From positions 62,001 through 126,000 of the forward strand of contig CALXUM010000001.1 of NCBI GenBank assembly GCA_944391685.1: a stretch of DNA of 64,000 nt, written 5' to 3'. Positions 55,328 to 64,000 of the stretch are shown piece after piece (positions within the stretch are counted from its first letter, which is position 1; each line of letters starts with the position of its first letter). The notes beneath the pieces were generated by a model that saw nothing but the letters and a program-made list of their open reading frames with translations, did not search any database and was not told the origin of the DNA. The stretch is from an uncultured Alphaproteobacteria bacterium (GTDB lineage Bacteria > Pseudomonadota > Alphaproteobacteria > RF32 > CAG-239). The position numbers were made by a program, and so were the translations under genes.

Positions 55328-56566
55328 ATGAAAAATAAAACTCATCTAGGAAAGCAAAAGGCCTATTCTCCGCAATATACAGAGAAAAAACCGTTCTTTT
55401 CGGAAAAAGAAATAATATTCAGGAGTGCAGGTCGAGCAAAAGTTTTTCAAATATCATCTCGGATGCAGGTTATGTTTCTGACTCTGATTTGCCTGATTGG
55501 AGCTTGGAGTCTTTATTCATACCATCTTTATAACAAATCGGACAGGGTTATTAATCGCAAAAATCAGGAACTGGTTGAAACCAGAGATGCTTTTGTTGAT
55601 TTGATGAGTGATTTTGTTGCAATTCATAAAAACATAGATGCTGTATTGGATTCTATTAATAAAAAAGGAGGCAGTACTAATAAGGATCTCAATCGTTATA
55701 AACGTCAAGCTATGGTGGTGGAAGATAAAATCAAGCAAATAACTACCGAAAAGTCATGGGCAGATGATAAAAAGCTAAATGAAAAGGCTAGTCTTAATGA
55801 AGCTTTGTTACAAAGAGATATAGCTATTTCAGAACGTGATGAGTTGAGAAAACAGCTTTCTGAATTAGAAGATTCTGTCAAAGAAATTAAAGAGGCCGAA
55901 CTTGAAATGTTTAGCCGTATTGAGGCAATAGCAGGCAAAGAAATAAATAAAATAAAGAGAGCCTTCGGCGATATAAACTCATCATTGAAAAAAAGAGGTC
56001 TATATTTTAATCCGTTAGCTAATAGTAAAAAGAAAAATTCGGTTGGAGGTCTCTATGTTCCTGCATCGACTTCTAAACTACGAGATGATGAAATTAACAA
56101 AAAGATTTCCGAAATTTATAAAGCTTTTGATGACTTGGAATATTATCGCGAAGTTGCTAAATATGTTCCTATGGGTAAACCGGTATGGAGCTATTGGGTA
56201 ACTTCCAGATTCGGCACAAGAAATGATCCTTTTAACAAAAAGAAAGCCGGGCATAAAGGTATTGACTTGGCAAGCCGTACCGGTAACAGAATTCAGGTAA
56301 TGGCTAATGGCAGAGTAATAAAAACTCAATACAGCAACAAAGGTTATGGTAACATGGTTGTTGTTGATCATGGTAACGGTTTTCAAACTAAATACGCTCA
56401 TATGCACAAAATATATGTAAAAAAAGGTGAAAATTTAAAAAGAAATGATACAATAGGAGAAGTCGGAAACACAGGACGCTCTACCGGACCGCACCTTCAT
56501 TATGAAGTTCTATATCGTGGGACTCCGGTTGACCCATTGCCGTTTATTCAGGCGAAAGCGTTCTAA
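55328..56566 (+). CDS. M23-family peptidoglycan endopeptidase
   Basis: 412 residues. A single membrane anchor (MFLTLICLIGAWSLY, near residue 50) leads to a long coiled coil (residues about 75-215) and a C-terminal LytM domain: HKGIDLA with the zinc ligands, the conserved HGNGFQTKYAHMHKI stretch, and GPHLHYEVL. The zinc and catalytic His are kept, so it should cleave peptidoglycan cross-links rather than act only as an activator. It precedes bactofilin by 19 bases, a pairing known from cell-shape modules. Confidence 0.92.
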   Translation: MKNKTHLGKQKAYSPQYTEKKPFFSEKEIIFRSAGRAKVFQISSRMQVMFLTLICLIGAWSLYSYHLYNKSDRVINRKNQELVETRDAFVDLMSDFVAIHKNIDAVLDSINKKGGSTNKDLNRYKRQAMVVEDKIKQITTEKSWADDKKLNEKASLNEALLQRDIAISERDELRKQLSELEDSVKEIKEAELEMFSRIEAIAGKEINKIKRAFGDINSSLKKRGLYFNPLANSKKKNSVGGLYVPASTSKLRDDEINKKISEIYKAFDDLEYYREVAKYVPMGKPVWSYWVTSRFGTRNDPFNKKKAGHKGIDLASRTGNRIQVMANGRVIKTQYSNKGYGNMVVVDHGNGFQTKYAHMHKIYVKKGENLKRNDTIGEVGNTGRSTGPHLHYEVLYRGTPVDPLPFIQAKAF

Positions 56567-56585
56567 TTTTTAAGACGAGGTTAAA

Positions 56586-57044
56586 ATGAAAAAGATTAAA
56601 AGATTACTTTATTTGAAACTAGCCAGACGTTTGAGTCGCAGCTCTACCGGAGCTCCGGTTCCAAGTATAGTTAGCGAAAACACTAAAATACAAGGTGATA
56701 TTATAAGTGATGGCATAGTTCACATAGACGGACATGTTGAAGGAGATATAAGTTGTGATGAGTTGGTTATTGGTGTTAAGGGAGCTGTTTTAGGGTCTGT
56801 TAATGCCAACAATTTGCAACTTTATGGTATGCTGAACGGCAAAGCAGCTGTTGATAATTTATTCATAGCTAAAACAGCCAAATTAATAGGTGATGCCACT
56901 CATAATACTATTGCTATTGAGCCGGGAGCCTATGTCGATGGAAGATGTATGCGTAATGGTGCACCGATTCCTGCAGAACAAGGCAAACCTGATCTAATGT
57001 TGGTCGATGCCAGAAGATCTAAAAAAGCCGCAAATAATGAATAA
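56586..57044 (+). CDS. Bactofilin
   Basis: 152 residues, polymer-forming cytoskeletal protein. The central beta-helix (DUF583) consists of short repeats such as IQGDIISDGIVHIDGHVEGD, with VLGSVNANNLQLYGMLNG and ALIGDA-type turns, flanked by a basic N-terminus and a short C-terminal tail. The co-directional M23 gene suggests a role in localised peptidoglycan processing. Confidence 0.92.
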   Translation: MKKIKRLLYLKLARRLSRSSTGAPVPSIVSENTKIQGDIISDGIVHIDGHVEGDISCDELVIGVKGAVLGSVNANNLQLYGMLNGKAAVDNLFIAKTAKLIGDATHNTIAIEPGAYVDGRCMRNGAPIPAEQGKPDLMLVDARRSKKAANNE

Positions 57045-57048
57045 CTAA

Positions 57049-57078
57049 ATCCCCTCTGAAAAGAGGGGCTCTTTTTTA
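57049..57078 (+). terminator. Terminator after bactofilin
   Basis: CCCCTCT (57051-57057), loop GAAA, AGAGGGG (57062-57068), then a T run. Confidence 0.85.
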
Positions 57079-57203
57079 TAACTGACATAAAGTCTATAAC
57101 CTAATTTCTATGAAGATTTTCTGTGGAAAAACATTTTGGCATTTGTTGTCATGTGATAAGATATATCATATACAGAAAGTATGAGTATTAAAGAGAGGGT
57201 GAT

Positions 57204-59182
57204 ATGGAAAAGATCAGCCTAACAGCGAGTATGCGATCTAATTTGCTAAGCTTGCAGACAATCAGCAAGCAGGTTGATGCTACCCAAAACAAACTCTCGA
57301 CGGGGAAAAAGTCAATTCCGCAATAGATAATCCGAGTTCCTACTACACAGCCAGAAGTTTAACCAATAGAGCCAGTGATTTGGATGGTTTGCTGGATTCC
57401 ATGGGACAGGCTGTATCCACTATTAAGGCAGCAACGGAAGCCTTAGAAAGTGCGACCGATTTCTTGGAGCAAGCCAAAGCGGTGGCGACCCAAACATTAG
57501 AGGACACCTCAGGTTTTCTGGCAGATCAACCGATAGCGGCACGAGTAAGCAATGAAACAGAGCTTTTAGATGCCATCAACAGCGGTCAACAAGGGCTGAT
57601 AGTCATAGAAGGCAGCATAACCTTATCAGAAAATCAGGTGTTAAACTTACAAGACGGCCAGTCATTGGTAGGAGCCAATTATCTTGATCCCAATAAGGGG
57701 GGTAAAGATGAATTAATTTTTAATATGACGGATACAAGCAACCAATTTGCCGTGAGGATGGCAAATGACTCATCATTAAGTAATTTAAATATTACTTTTT
57801 TTTCAAGCGGAAGAAATTCCCTGTTTTCTGTTAATAGTAAACAAGGTGTTAAATTCTCTAATCTAAACATTGATTTTACAGCTCAAAAAAATGAAAATGT
57901 TTCAAGAGAAACAATGATATTTCATTTTTCTAATTCAGAAGCTTCTTTTTATGATCAGATTAATATAAAAGCAAAAGGGGAAGTTACCAGAGGCATAAAT
58001 ATTTACAATAAAAGCTCTGTAGTTATTAACGATGAAAGTAATTTTAACATAGAAATAGATGGAGAAAATATTATTGATTCAATCAATGCTATATTTGTCT
58101 CAAGTTATTGCATTTTTGATATTTATTCAGGAGCAATTTTAAATAGTGAAATCAAGAATTCTTCAACAGCTTCAAATTTACTTATTTCAAAATCTATTTT
58201 AAATGTAGAAAATGCTAAAATTAATCTTTTAAATCAAAAAACAGTTAATAACAACAGAGGTTTTATTGTTGGAAATGGAAGTATAGTTAATATTAAGCAA
58301 AATTCTGTACTTAATATAAAATCTTCTAAAGCTATAAATATAGAAGCAACGTTAGAAAGTTGTAGTATGAATATTATAGAAGACAGTGAAATTCATGTAG
58401 AATTAGAAGGTACCAATACGAATACTATTATAATACAAAAACCCGCCTCAGGAATTAATACCGTAAATTTTGCATCAGGAACCAAAATAAGTGTCAAAGA
58501 TCATAACAATCCGGCAAATGACGGCTATTGGAAATTAGATAAAGATTGGGAAAAAGAGGTAGATACGAATGGCAGTAATGAAACTATTAATGATTTTAAT
58601 TCAATAGCTGAATTTGTTGATACCGGAGAAACGTATCAGATGTTTGATGATTTACCGGAAATAAATTTTGATACGGTTGTCTGGGACAGGCCGGAGGTAT
58701 ATGAAGATAGTCTGCAATATGCTTCTATCATCAGCCAATATGATTCACTAATCAAAGATGCATCATATAAGGGTGTAAATTTGCTGCAAGGACAAGATTT
58801 GAAAGTAACCTTTAATGAGGGCAGGACGGCATGGCTTGACGTATTGGGCAAAGATGCTTCATCACAGTCTTTGGGATTAGTTCAAACAAGTTGGATGACA
58901 AAGAAAGACGTAGAAAAGGCGATAGAAGAACTAACCAATGCCGTGAACCAGATCCGCTCCATGTCATCAGAGTTAGGAAGTTATTATAACATTGTTCTTT
59001 CTCGTCAAGACTTTACCGAAAATTTGATTAATGTGTTGGAAGAAGGAGCGGATAAGTTAACTTTAGCGGATATGAACGAAGAATCAGCCAACATGCTGGC
59101 TTTACAAACCCGCCAACAATTGGCAATCAATTCTTTATCACTTGCCTCACAGGCAGCACAGGGAATTTTGAGGTTGTTTTAG
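57204..59182 (+). CDS. Flagellin with beta-helix-like central domain; apparent frameshift near start
   Basis: Filament subunit of about 659 residues if repaired. The N-terminus (MEKISLTASMRSNLLSLQTI) and the C-terminus (QTRQQLAINSLSLASQAAQG) are the conserved flagellin D0/D1 helices. The reading frame breaks at 57311, where GTC needs one more G: as read, the first frame stops at 57324-57326 and the gene resumes open from there through 59182. The middle, about residues 110-420, is an Asn/Ser/Ile-rich, beta-helix-like insertion (pectate-lyase-type turns) and is more AT-rich than its flanks. The break could be a real mutation, a phase-variable site or a sequencing slip. Confidence 0.8.
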
Positions 59183-59352
59183 TATTGCTTAGGTTGTTTG
59201 ACTTCAGCTTCAATGCGACCCGACCAAATGGAGCTTATCGCCCGTGCGACCTCGCACTTTGCCTCACCGGCTTCGCCCTTCGCCCCTGCCACTTGGCAGT
59301 GGCATGAAAATTGCATATAAATATATAAGTTAATTTAAATGCGAGGTTTATT

Positions 59353-60564
59353 ATGGCATTAAGTATATTCATTCCTTCAACCACCGGCATGGAGGCCCAA
59401 GGTCATGCTATGGAACAGGTTGCCAACAACGTTGCCAACTCCCGCACGGTTGGTTATAAGACTAATGAGACCATGTTTTATACTTTGTTGGGTTCAAATC
59501 CGGTAGTCAAAAGCAATGCCAGCGGGTTGAATTCATCAAGGGTTGATGTAACCGGCGTTGGTTATTATGATCGTACTAATGTCTTGGACCAAGGCGTGGT
59601 TACCAGTACCGGTAATAACTATGATGTTGCTATTTCTGGTGAAAATAATGCCTTTTTTACCCTGAAAGACGAATTCAATAATACTTTTTATTCTAGAGCC
59701 GGAAATTTCAGTACCAGAACAGAAAACGGAGTTACTTACCTGGTATCGCAAAACGGATTAAAAGTACAGGGTTTTGCCTCAATAGACGGCAAACAGGAAT
59801 TTTCTGCCGCCCCTGAAAATATTGTGATTAAATATCCGGAACAAATTCCGCCTGTTCCAACCACAGAGGCCACAATAACCGCAAATGTTCCAGCCACCGG
59901 AGTAGATAGCAGCAGTTATGCTATGACTATTTATGCTCCCACTCACGACGGTGAAACCATGAATATGATTTTCAAAAAAGTTGAAGGTAAAGCCAATACT
60001 TGGGAATTATCTTTCCATGTTGAAGGGGGAACTGCAACAGGTTCGGTAACGGAAGTAACTTTTGATAGTCGAGGCAACATTGAAACACCTAAAGTTCTTG
60101 ATGTAGCAATTAATTGGGATGATGGGGACACCAACAGCATTCATCTTGATATCTCTAATATGACACAGTTGGCCGGAGGTCCGGGAACTACTTATGTTAA
60201 ACAAGACGGAGCAGAATCAGGACATTTCATGAAGTGTTTTATTGATGATGAAGGGATAGTCAAAGCCTATTACAGCAATGGCGATACATATAATTTTGCC
60301 AAACTAACATTAACCGGCTTTTCGGCACCGGAAAACTTAACTCCCTATGAGGGAACAATGTTTGAAGCTAATGGTATGACTGGAAACAGTTTTTATGTCG
60401 ATAACAACAATATATTGGTTCCGCAGTCCTTAGAAAGCTCGGCTGTTAATATTGAGGAAGAATTTTCCAATATGATTATGATTCAACGAGCCTACAGTAC
60501 CAACGCTCAAACTTTTACCACCAGTAATGAAATGCTGGAGTTGTTAGTTGATTTGAAAAGTTAA
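59353..60564 (+). CDS. flgE: Flagellar hook protein
   Basis: 403 residues. The N-terminal helix ALSIFIPSTTGMEAQGHAMEQVANNVANSRTVGYK shows the FlgE/FlgF rod-hook signature in register (short, as here cut into pieces), and the C-terminus SNMIMIQRAYSTNAQTFTTSNEML is the conserved D0 helix. Length fits FlgE better than FlgF or FlgG. It forms the joint between rod and filament. Upstream lies a GC-rich non-coding patch (59200-59315) with a TGCCACT/AGTGGCA hairpin. Confidence 0.85.
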   Translation: MALSIFIPSTTGMEAQGHAMEQVANNVANSRTVGYKTNETMFYTLLGSNPVVKSNASGLNSSRVDVTGVGYYDRTNVLDQGVVTSTGNNYDVAISGENNAFFTLKDEFNNTFYSRAGNFSTRTENGVTYLVSQNGLKVQGFASIDGKQEFSAAPENIVIKYPEQIPPVPTTEATITANVPATGVDSSSYAMTIYAPTHDGETMNMIFKKVEGKANTWELSFHVEGGTATGSVTEVTFDSRGNIETPKVLDVAINWDDGDTNSIHLDISNMTQLAGGPGTTYVKQDGAESGHFMKCFIDDEGIVKAYYSNGDTYNFAKLTLTGFSAPENLTPYEGTMFEANGMTGNSFYVDNNNILVPQSLESSAVNIEEEFSNMIMIQRAYSTNAQTFTTSNEMLELLVDLKS

Positions 60565-60570
60565 ATAAAA

Positions 60571-60602
60571 AATCCCTTCAATATCAGAAGGGATTTTTTT
60601 TA
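60571..60602. terminator. Bidirectional terminator after flgE
   Basis: AATCCCTTC (60571-60579) pairs with GAAGGGATT (60587-60595), T runs on both sides. The stop codon of the convergent DUF2934 gene lies in the stem. Confidence 0.85.
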
Positions 60603-60814
60603 CATACATTAAAATATGATTTTAGCATGGTTAAATTTGGATTTTGTTTTTTCTTAGCCAAAGCAATTTGAGCCGCTTGATTTAGAGCTGCACTGGCAGA
60701 TAAATGATTAATTGCGTTATTCCAATCACGACTTCCTGTATTTGCCGGTCTGCCGTTATTTTCCCAAATAAAATATGCTGCTTCCTGAATGGCTTTTTCA
60801 CTAAATTTTGTCAT
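60584..60814 (-). CDS. DUF2934-family small protein
   Basis: 76 residues from the ATG at 60814 (GGAGAA nine bases upstream). AIQEAAYFIWENNGRPAN-x-SRDWNNAI in register matches the DUF2934 motif (R/EAAYxxWExxGRP...W). Function unknown. It is a paralogue of the gene at 60929-61207, from which it differs in lacking the basic tail. Confidence 0.75.
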   Translation of the reverse strand: MTKFSEKAIQEAAYFIWENNGRPANTGSRDWNNAINHLSASAALNQAAQIALAKKKQNPNLTMLKSYFNVCKKNPF

Positions 60815-60883
60815 AGTAAATTCTCCAAATAATAAACCCTTATAAAATAAAAAGATTAAAAAATATTTTATATCAGGCATAAA

Positions 60884-60911
60884 AAAACTGCAGATATTAT
60901 CTGCAGTTTTT
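60884..60911 (-). terminator. Terminator of the second DUF2934 gene
   Basis: AAAACTGCAGATA pairs with TATCTGCAGTTTT around 60885-60910; T run on the minus strand. Confidence 0.8.
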
Positions 60912-60928
60912 ATTCCGAACCAATAAAA

Positions 60929-61207
60929 TTATTTGGATTTTTTAGTAGCTTTTTTAGCAGTTGTTTTTTTAGCAACAACGGTAGATTTTTTAGCAGAAGG
61001 AGTCTTTTTGGCAACAGATGCACGCAAAGACAAATTTTTGATAGAAGCAGTCTTCAAAGAAGAACGAACATTGCTCAAAGCAGCCATAGCAGACAATTGA
61101 TTAATGGCGTCATTCCAATCTTGAGTGCTGGTGTTAGCTGGGCAACCGTTGTTTTTCCAAATATAGTAAGCAGCTTCTCTGATAGCATTTTCATTAAATT
61201 TATTCAT
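60929..61207 (-). CDS. DUF2934-family protein with histone-like tail
   Basis: 92 residues. The DUF2934 motif lies in residues 8-40 (AIREAAYYIWKNNGCPAN, then DWNDAI). The C-terminal 40 residues are Lys, Ala and Thr repeats (VAKKTTAKKATKKSK) like histone H1 or HU tails, so it may bind nucleic acid. GGAGATT precedes the ATG. Tandem paralogue of the neighbouring gene. Confidence 0.78.
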   Translation of the reverse strand: MNKFNENAIREAAYYIWKNNGCPANTSTQDWNDAINQLSAMAALSNVRSSLKTASIKNLSLRASVAKKTPSAKKSTVVAKKTTAKKATKKSK

Positions 61208-61323
61208 CTTATAATCTCCATAAAAAAATCATCAAGAGAAAAACTACAGCAAAAAGTTTAAGAAATTATTTATAAGATAAATAAAATTGTAAAAATTTTT
61301 ATTTTAATAAATTTTGGTTGGTT

Positions 61324-61410
61324 TTGGTAACCGAGCACAAAAAAACTCCTTAACGATGTTTGGTTAAGGAGTTAGTGAGTATACAAATAATTGTTATAAG
61401 AGAATGGTGC
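61324..61410 (-). repeat. Duplicated tRNA-Phe tail plus terminator, distal copy
   Basis: 87 bases matching 61574-61661 with one extra A in the latter. It includes the CTCCTTAAC/GTTAAGGAG terminator and ends with the last six bases of a tRNA (TGGTGC on the plus strand). The 163 bases between the copies hold a GC-rich patch with a AAAAACAACCG/CGGTTGTTTTT hairpin (61428-61455) but no tRNA body. Confidence 0.75.
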
Positions 61411-61573
61411 GAGAGGGATGGCTAAGCAAAAACAACCGTTGCTCCGGTTGTTTTTGTCTGCAACATCTTTGACATTTTCTTGAGCGAGGAAGGTATAACG
61501 TCCGAAGCGAAAGAATAGATGCCAAAGTAAGGCCCGTCCCCAAGAGGGCAAGCTATTATAAGGCGTAGCCCGA

Positions 61574-61655
61574 TTGGTAACCGAGCACAAAAAAAACTCC
61601 TTAACGATGTTTGGTTAAGGAGTTAGTGAGTATACAAATAATTGTTATAAGAGAA

Positions 61656-61661
<6 letters not shown>
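61574..61661 (-). repeat. tRNA-Phe tail plus terminator, proximal copy
   Basis: The functional copy, directly following tRNA-Phe on the minus strand: six bases of the tRNA end and the terminator (stem CTCCTTAAC/GTTAAGGAG, then T8). Confidence 0.8.
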
Positions 61662-61731
<70 letters not shown>

Positions 61732-61848
61732 ATCGGTCAACGAAGTGTTTATAATGCAAAAAAAATCATATGTCTAGTAAAATTTTGCTTGGCTAGAAAA
61801 AAAATTGCGTTATTTTTATTTTTATCAAGTTTTACAAAGGATTGGTCT

Positions 61849-62466
61849 ATGAATTATTTTCAATATAGTCAAAAGGAAATGTCTTATCTTTCAGCACATG
61901 ACAGCAGATTGAAAGATCTGATATTACACTGTGGAAAAATAGAACGTGAGGTTAATAAAGATATATTTGATGCATTAATAACATCCATAATTTCACAGCA
62001 AATATCAGGAAAAGCGGCTATAACCATAAAAAATCGTTTATATAATTTGATAGGAGATAAAATTAATGCTCAAAAAATTTGTGAGATATCCGCAGATAAT
62101 CTTTTATCTTGTGGAATAAGTGGTAAAAAAATTAGTTATATTAAAACAATTTCCAAAGCAGTGTCGGATGGCTCGATTAATTTTGAATCAATAAAAAAGT
62201 TAAAAGATGAAGATGTTATCTCAATATTAACATCTTTTCCTGGAGTTGGTCGTTGGACAGCAGAAATGATTTTGATTTTTTCTTTAGAGCGTCAAGATGT
62301 AATAAGCTATAACGATTTCGGAATTCGTAAGGGTATGGAGCTACTTTATGATATTGATAAGATTAATAAAAAAGAATTTCTAAAAATAAGTGAAGCTTAT
62401 CATCCATATGCGACAATTGCCTCATTTTACCTTTGGTATGCAGCTAATAATAATATCAAAATATAA
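61849..62466 (+). CDS. alkA: DNA-3-methyladenine glycosylase II (AlkA-type)
   Basis: Base excision repair glycosylase of the HhH-GPD family. 205 residues from the ATG at 61849 (AAAGGA eight bases upstream; a frame extension to 61789 lacks a site). Helix-hairpin-helix FPGVGRWTAEMIL at about 130-142 and the catalytic Asp156 in SYNDFGIRKG are intact. No iron-sulfur cluster cysteines, so not Nth-type. Confidence 0.9.
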   Translation: MNYFQYSQKEMSYLSAHDSRLKDLILHCGKIEREVNKDIFDALITSIISQQISGKAAITIKNRLYNLIGDKINAQKICEISADNLLSCGISGKKISYIKTISKAVSDGSINFESIKKLKDEDVISILTSFPGVGRWTAEMILIFSLERQDVISYNDFGIRKGMELLYDIDKINKKEFLKISEAYHPYATIASFYLWYAANNNIKI

Positions 62467-62481
62467 AATTAATTTAATTAT

Positions 62482-62517
62482 AAAAAAAGGAGATTCTGAA
62501 AATTAAACAGAATCTCC
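62482..62517 (-). terminator. Terminator of the aminotransferase gene
   Basis: GGAGATTCTG (62489-62498) pairs with CAGAATCTCC (62508-62517); T7 follows on the minus strand. Confidence 0.8.
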
Positions 62518-62537
62518 TCAATAAAGTTAGGCACGTA

Positions 62538-63698
62538 TTAAGCAGCCTTATTCTGCTTTTTTGCAGCAAACTCGTTCATGCAATTAATTACATAATCCAA
62601 ATCTTCATCATCCAAATAAGGAGTCATTGGAATAGAGAGAACGGTTTTAGAAAGTTTTTCACAAACAGGCAAGCTGCGGGTGTTCCACTTTTTATAAGCA
62701 GTTTGAGTATTAACCGGACGCGGATAATAAGCACCGCAAGGAATACCGTTTTCTTTCAAATAAGCCATCAATTCATCACGATCTTCACAATGAATGGTAT
62801 AAAGAGCATAAGCTGACTGGCAGTTGTCCAAAACTTTTTGTTTGCCGAAATAAGAGCTCAACTCACTATCATAACGTTTGGCAACTCTGACTCTTTCCTT
62901 TAATTCTTTATCCAAGATTGTGAGTTTTAACAACAAAACTGCGGCTTGGAAAGAATTCATACGACCGGTCATCCCCAAACGAACGTTGTCATAATGATCC
63001 TCAGGGCTCATACCGTGAACACGGCAAGATTTAACCAACTCATTTTCTTCGTTAGTGTTAGAGAATACGGCACCACCGTCGCCAAAGCAACCCAAAGGTT
63101 TAGTTGGATAGAAAGATGTTGCAGACATATCGGCAATGCTGCCGGCTTTTTTACCATGATAAACAGAACCGAAAGACTGGCAAGAGTCAGACAAAACTTT
63201 CATTCCGTTAGCATGGGCAATTTTAATGATTTCATCATAATCACAAGGAGAGCCGAAAATATCAACAGCGACAACGGCTTTAAGATTCAATTTGCCTTCT
63301 TTCTTAACCTCATCGATTGCACGTTGCAAATCTTTAGGGTCCATGTTGAATGTGTTGGGATCAGAGTCAACAAATATCGGAGTTGCACCAAGTAAAACCG
63401 GAGCTTCGGCAGAGGCAACAAAAGTGAAAGAAGAAACAAACACGGCATCACCAGGTTTAACATTCCAAGCCATTAAAGCAAGAGTTAAAGCATCTGTTCC
63501 AGAACCGCAGGTTGAACAATATTTAGCACCAGAATATTGAGCTAATTTTTCATCCAACTCTTTTGTTTCAGGCCCTTGACAATAAGCACCATGGTTTAAT
63601 ATTTTTTCAAATCCTTCCAAAAACTTATTTTGCCCGATAACGCTTTGAGCAGTTTTGCAATCAAATAACATAATTGGTTTATTAGGTTTATTGGTCAT
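62538..63698 (-). CDS. DegT/DnrJ/EryC1/StrS-family aminotransferase
   Basis: PLP enzyme that aminates nucleotide-linked keto sugars in surface polysaccharide synthesis. 386 residues. GSGTDALTLALMAW, the DSCQSFGS turn and the PLP-binding Lys200 in SFYPTKPLGCFGDGG are conserved. The sugar is not predictable. A single gene here; no other polysaccharide genes are in the window. Confidence 0.92.
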   Translation of the reverse strand: MTNKPNKPIMLFDCKTAQSVIGQNKFLEGFEKILNHGAYCQGPETKELDEKLAQYSGAKYCSTCGSGTDALTLALMAWNVKPGDAVFVSSFTFVASAEAPVLLGATPIFVDSDPNTFNMDPKDLQRAIDEVKKEGKLNLKAVVAVDIFGSPCDYDEIIKIAHANGMKVLSDSCQSFGSVYHGKKAGSIADMSATSFYPTKPLGCFGDGGAVFSNTNEENELVKSCRVHGMSPEDHYDNVRLGMTGRMNSFQAAVLLLKLTILDKELKERVRVAKRYDSELSSYFGKQKVLDNCQSAYALYTIHCEDRDELMAYLKENGIPCGAYYPRPVNTQTAYKKWNTRSLPVCEKLSKTVLSIPMTPYLDDEDLDYVINCMNEFAAKKQNKAA

Positions 63699-63900
63699 TT
63701 TTAATCGTCCTTCATAAAATGTTTTAACTAAGTGAGGATATTAGATTAAAATAAACACTTTGGCAAAACACAAAAGGTTTCGCAATTGTAACAAATTTAT
63801 ATACATACATAATTTTATACACTATTGGTAAATTTGATTGATTTCATAAATTAAGATGTTATATTGTTGTTAAATTTAACTGTTTGCTTGGAGAGTTGAT

Positions 63901-64000
63901 GTGAAAACAGCCGTTAAAATTTCTTTATGCTCGTTACTTATATTGTTTAGTGTTGCTTGTGCTACGGATGGAAAGATTCATCGTCCGGAAGCAGAGGCTG
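63901..64000 (+). CDS. Lipoprotein, N-terminal part (cut by window edge)
   Basis: GTG start with GGAGAG nine bases upstream. The first 33 codons give a lipoprotein signal (SLCSLLILFSVAC, cleaved before Cys20) and a short mature start with GKIHRPEAEA. The remainder is outside the window. Confidence 0.6.
   Translation, partial: MKTAVKISLCSLLILFSVACATDGKIHRPEAEA

Noticed and set aside
57120-57180. Possible sigma-54 promoter (TGGC...TTGT) before flagellin
   Set aside because: The required GC pair at the -12 position is absent and spacing does not fit.
57690-58620. Possible pectate lyase enzyme inside flagellin
   Set aside because: Only the repeat style is beta-helix-like; no catalytic Asp/Arg pattern of polysaccharide lyases is visible.
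61372-61590. 72-codon open frame across the tRNA-Phe tail duplication
   Set aside because: It runs through the terminator, the repeat and a GC-rich hairpin; the composition is that of non-coding DNA and there is no ribosome site.

Overview
The window reads as chromosome of an AT-rich alphaproteobacterium, probably an uncultured animal-gut lineage; that placement is inference. The support is gene content: a PopZ-type polar organiser, LpxI rather than LpxH in the lipid A pathway, a LexA gene behind a direct-repeat GAAC-N7-GAAC box (the alphaproteobacterial SOS operator), a divergent polysaccharide deacetylase next to lysS, and flagellar genes. Most genes are ordinary housekeeping genes with short spacers and clear hairpin terminators.

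Layout. 1-11.2 kb: end of an MFS transporter gene, argS, two unrecognised proteins, a nitroreductase, gap-pgk (glycolysis), glycogen phosphorylase, a TolC-type outer membrane channel and popZ with a long Glu-Pro repeat. 11.3-18.3 kb: valS, topA, dprA, plsY. 18.5-29.3 kb: one large envelope cluster, pyrH-frr-uppS-cdsA-rseP-bamA-lpxD-fabZ, then lpxA and lpxI-lpxB; together these cover undecaprenyl and CDP-DAG supply, the RseP site-2 protease, outer membrane protein assembly and lipid A synthesis. The dxr gene usual between cdsA and rseP in relatives is absent. 29.3-30.1 kb is a small foreign-looking cassette with a Bacteroidetes-like promoter. 30.1-36.7 kb: a secreted Cys-rich protein, comEC, ogt, a strongly structured non-coding RNA of unknown class, a PEGA lipoprotein, and a three-gene operon (NTF2-like protein with a Cys-rich head, CsoR-type repressor, metallo-beta-lactamase-fold protein) behind two palindromic operators.

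36.8-50.5 kb is a genomic island inserted at the 3' end of tRNA-Glu. It is bounded by a 48-bp direct repeat (47/48 identical) made of the tRNA tail and its terminator. It carries an ApeA-like HEPN anti-phage gene at one end, a large serine recombinase, a 36-bp internal repeat pair, a DUF3768 protein, an operon of putative effector-like enzymes (zincin, unknown LYHY-start protein, CE-clan-like cysteine peptidase or acetyltransferase), an HUH-type replication or relaxase-like protein, an orphan core-binding/HTH protein, and two solitary DNA methyltransferases (MT-A70-type with an altered catalytic motif, and C5-cytosine). It looks like a plasmid-derived integrative element with defence cargo.

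50.5-64 kb: tRNA-Glu, a polysaccharide deacetylase, lysS, lexA, a lipoprotein, an FtsB-like protein, an M23 peptidase, bactofilin, a flagellin with a large beta-helix-like central domain and an apparent frameshift near its start, a flagellar hook protein, two DUF2934 paralogues, a duplicated tRNA-Phe tail plus terminator, tRNA-Phe, an AlkA-type glycosylase, a DegT aminotransferase and the start of a lipoprotein gene. The best candidates for new biology are the island (effector-like operon, HUH protein, methyltransferase pair), the flagellin insert, the CsoR operon and the orphan RNA at 33.2 kb.
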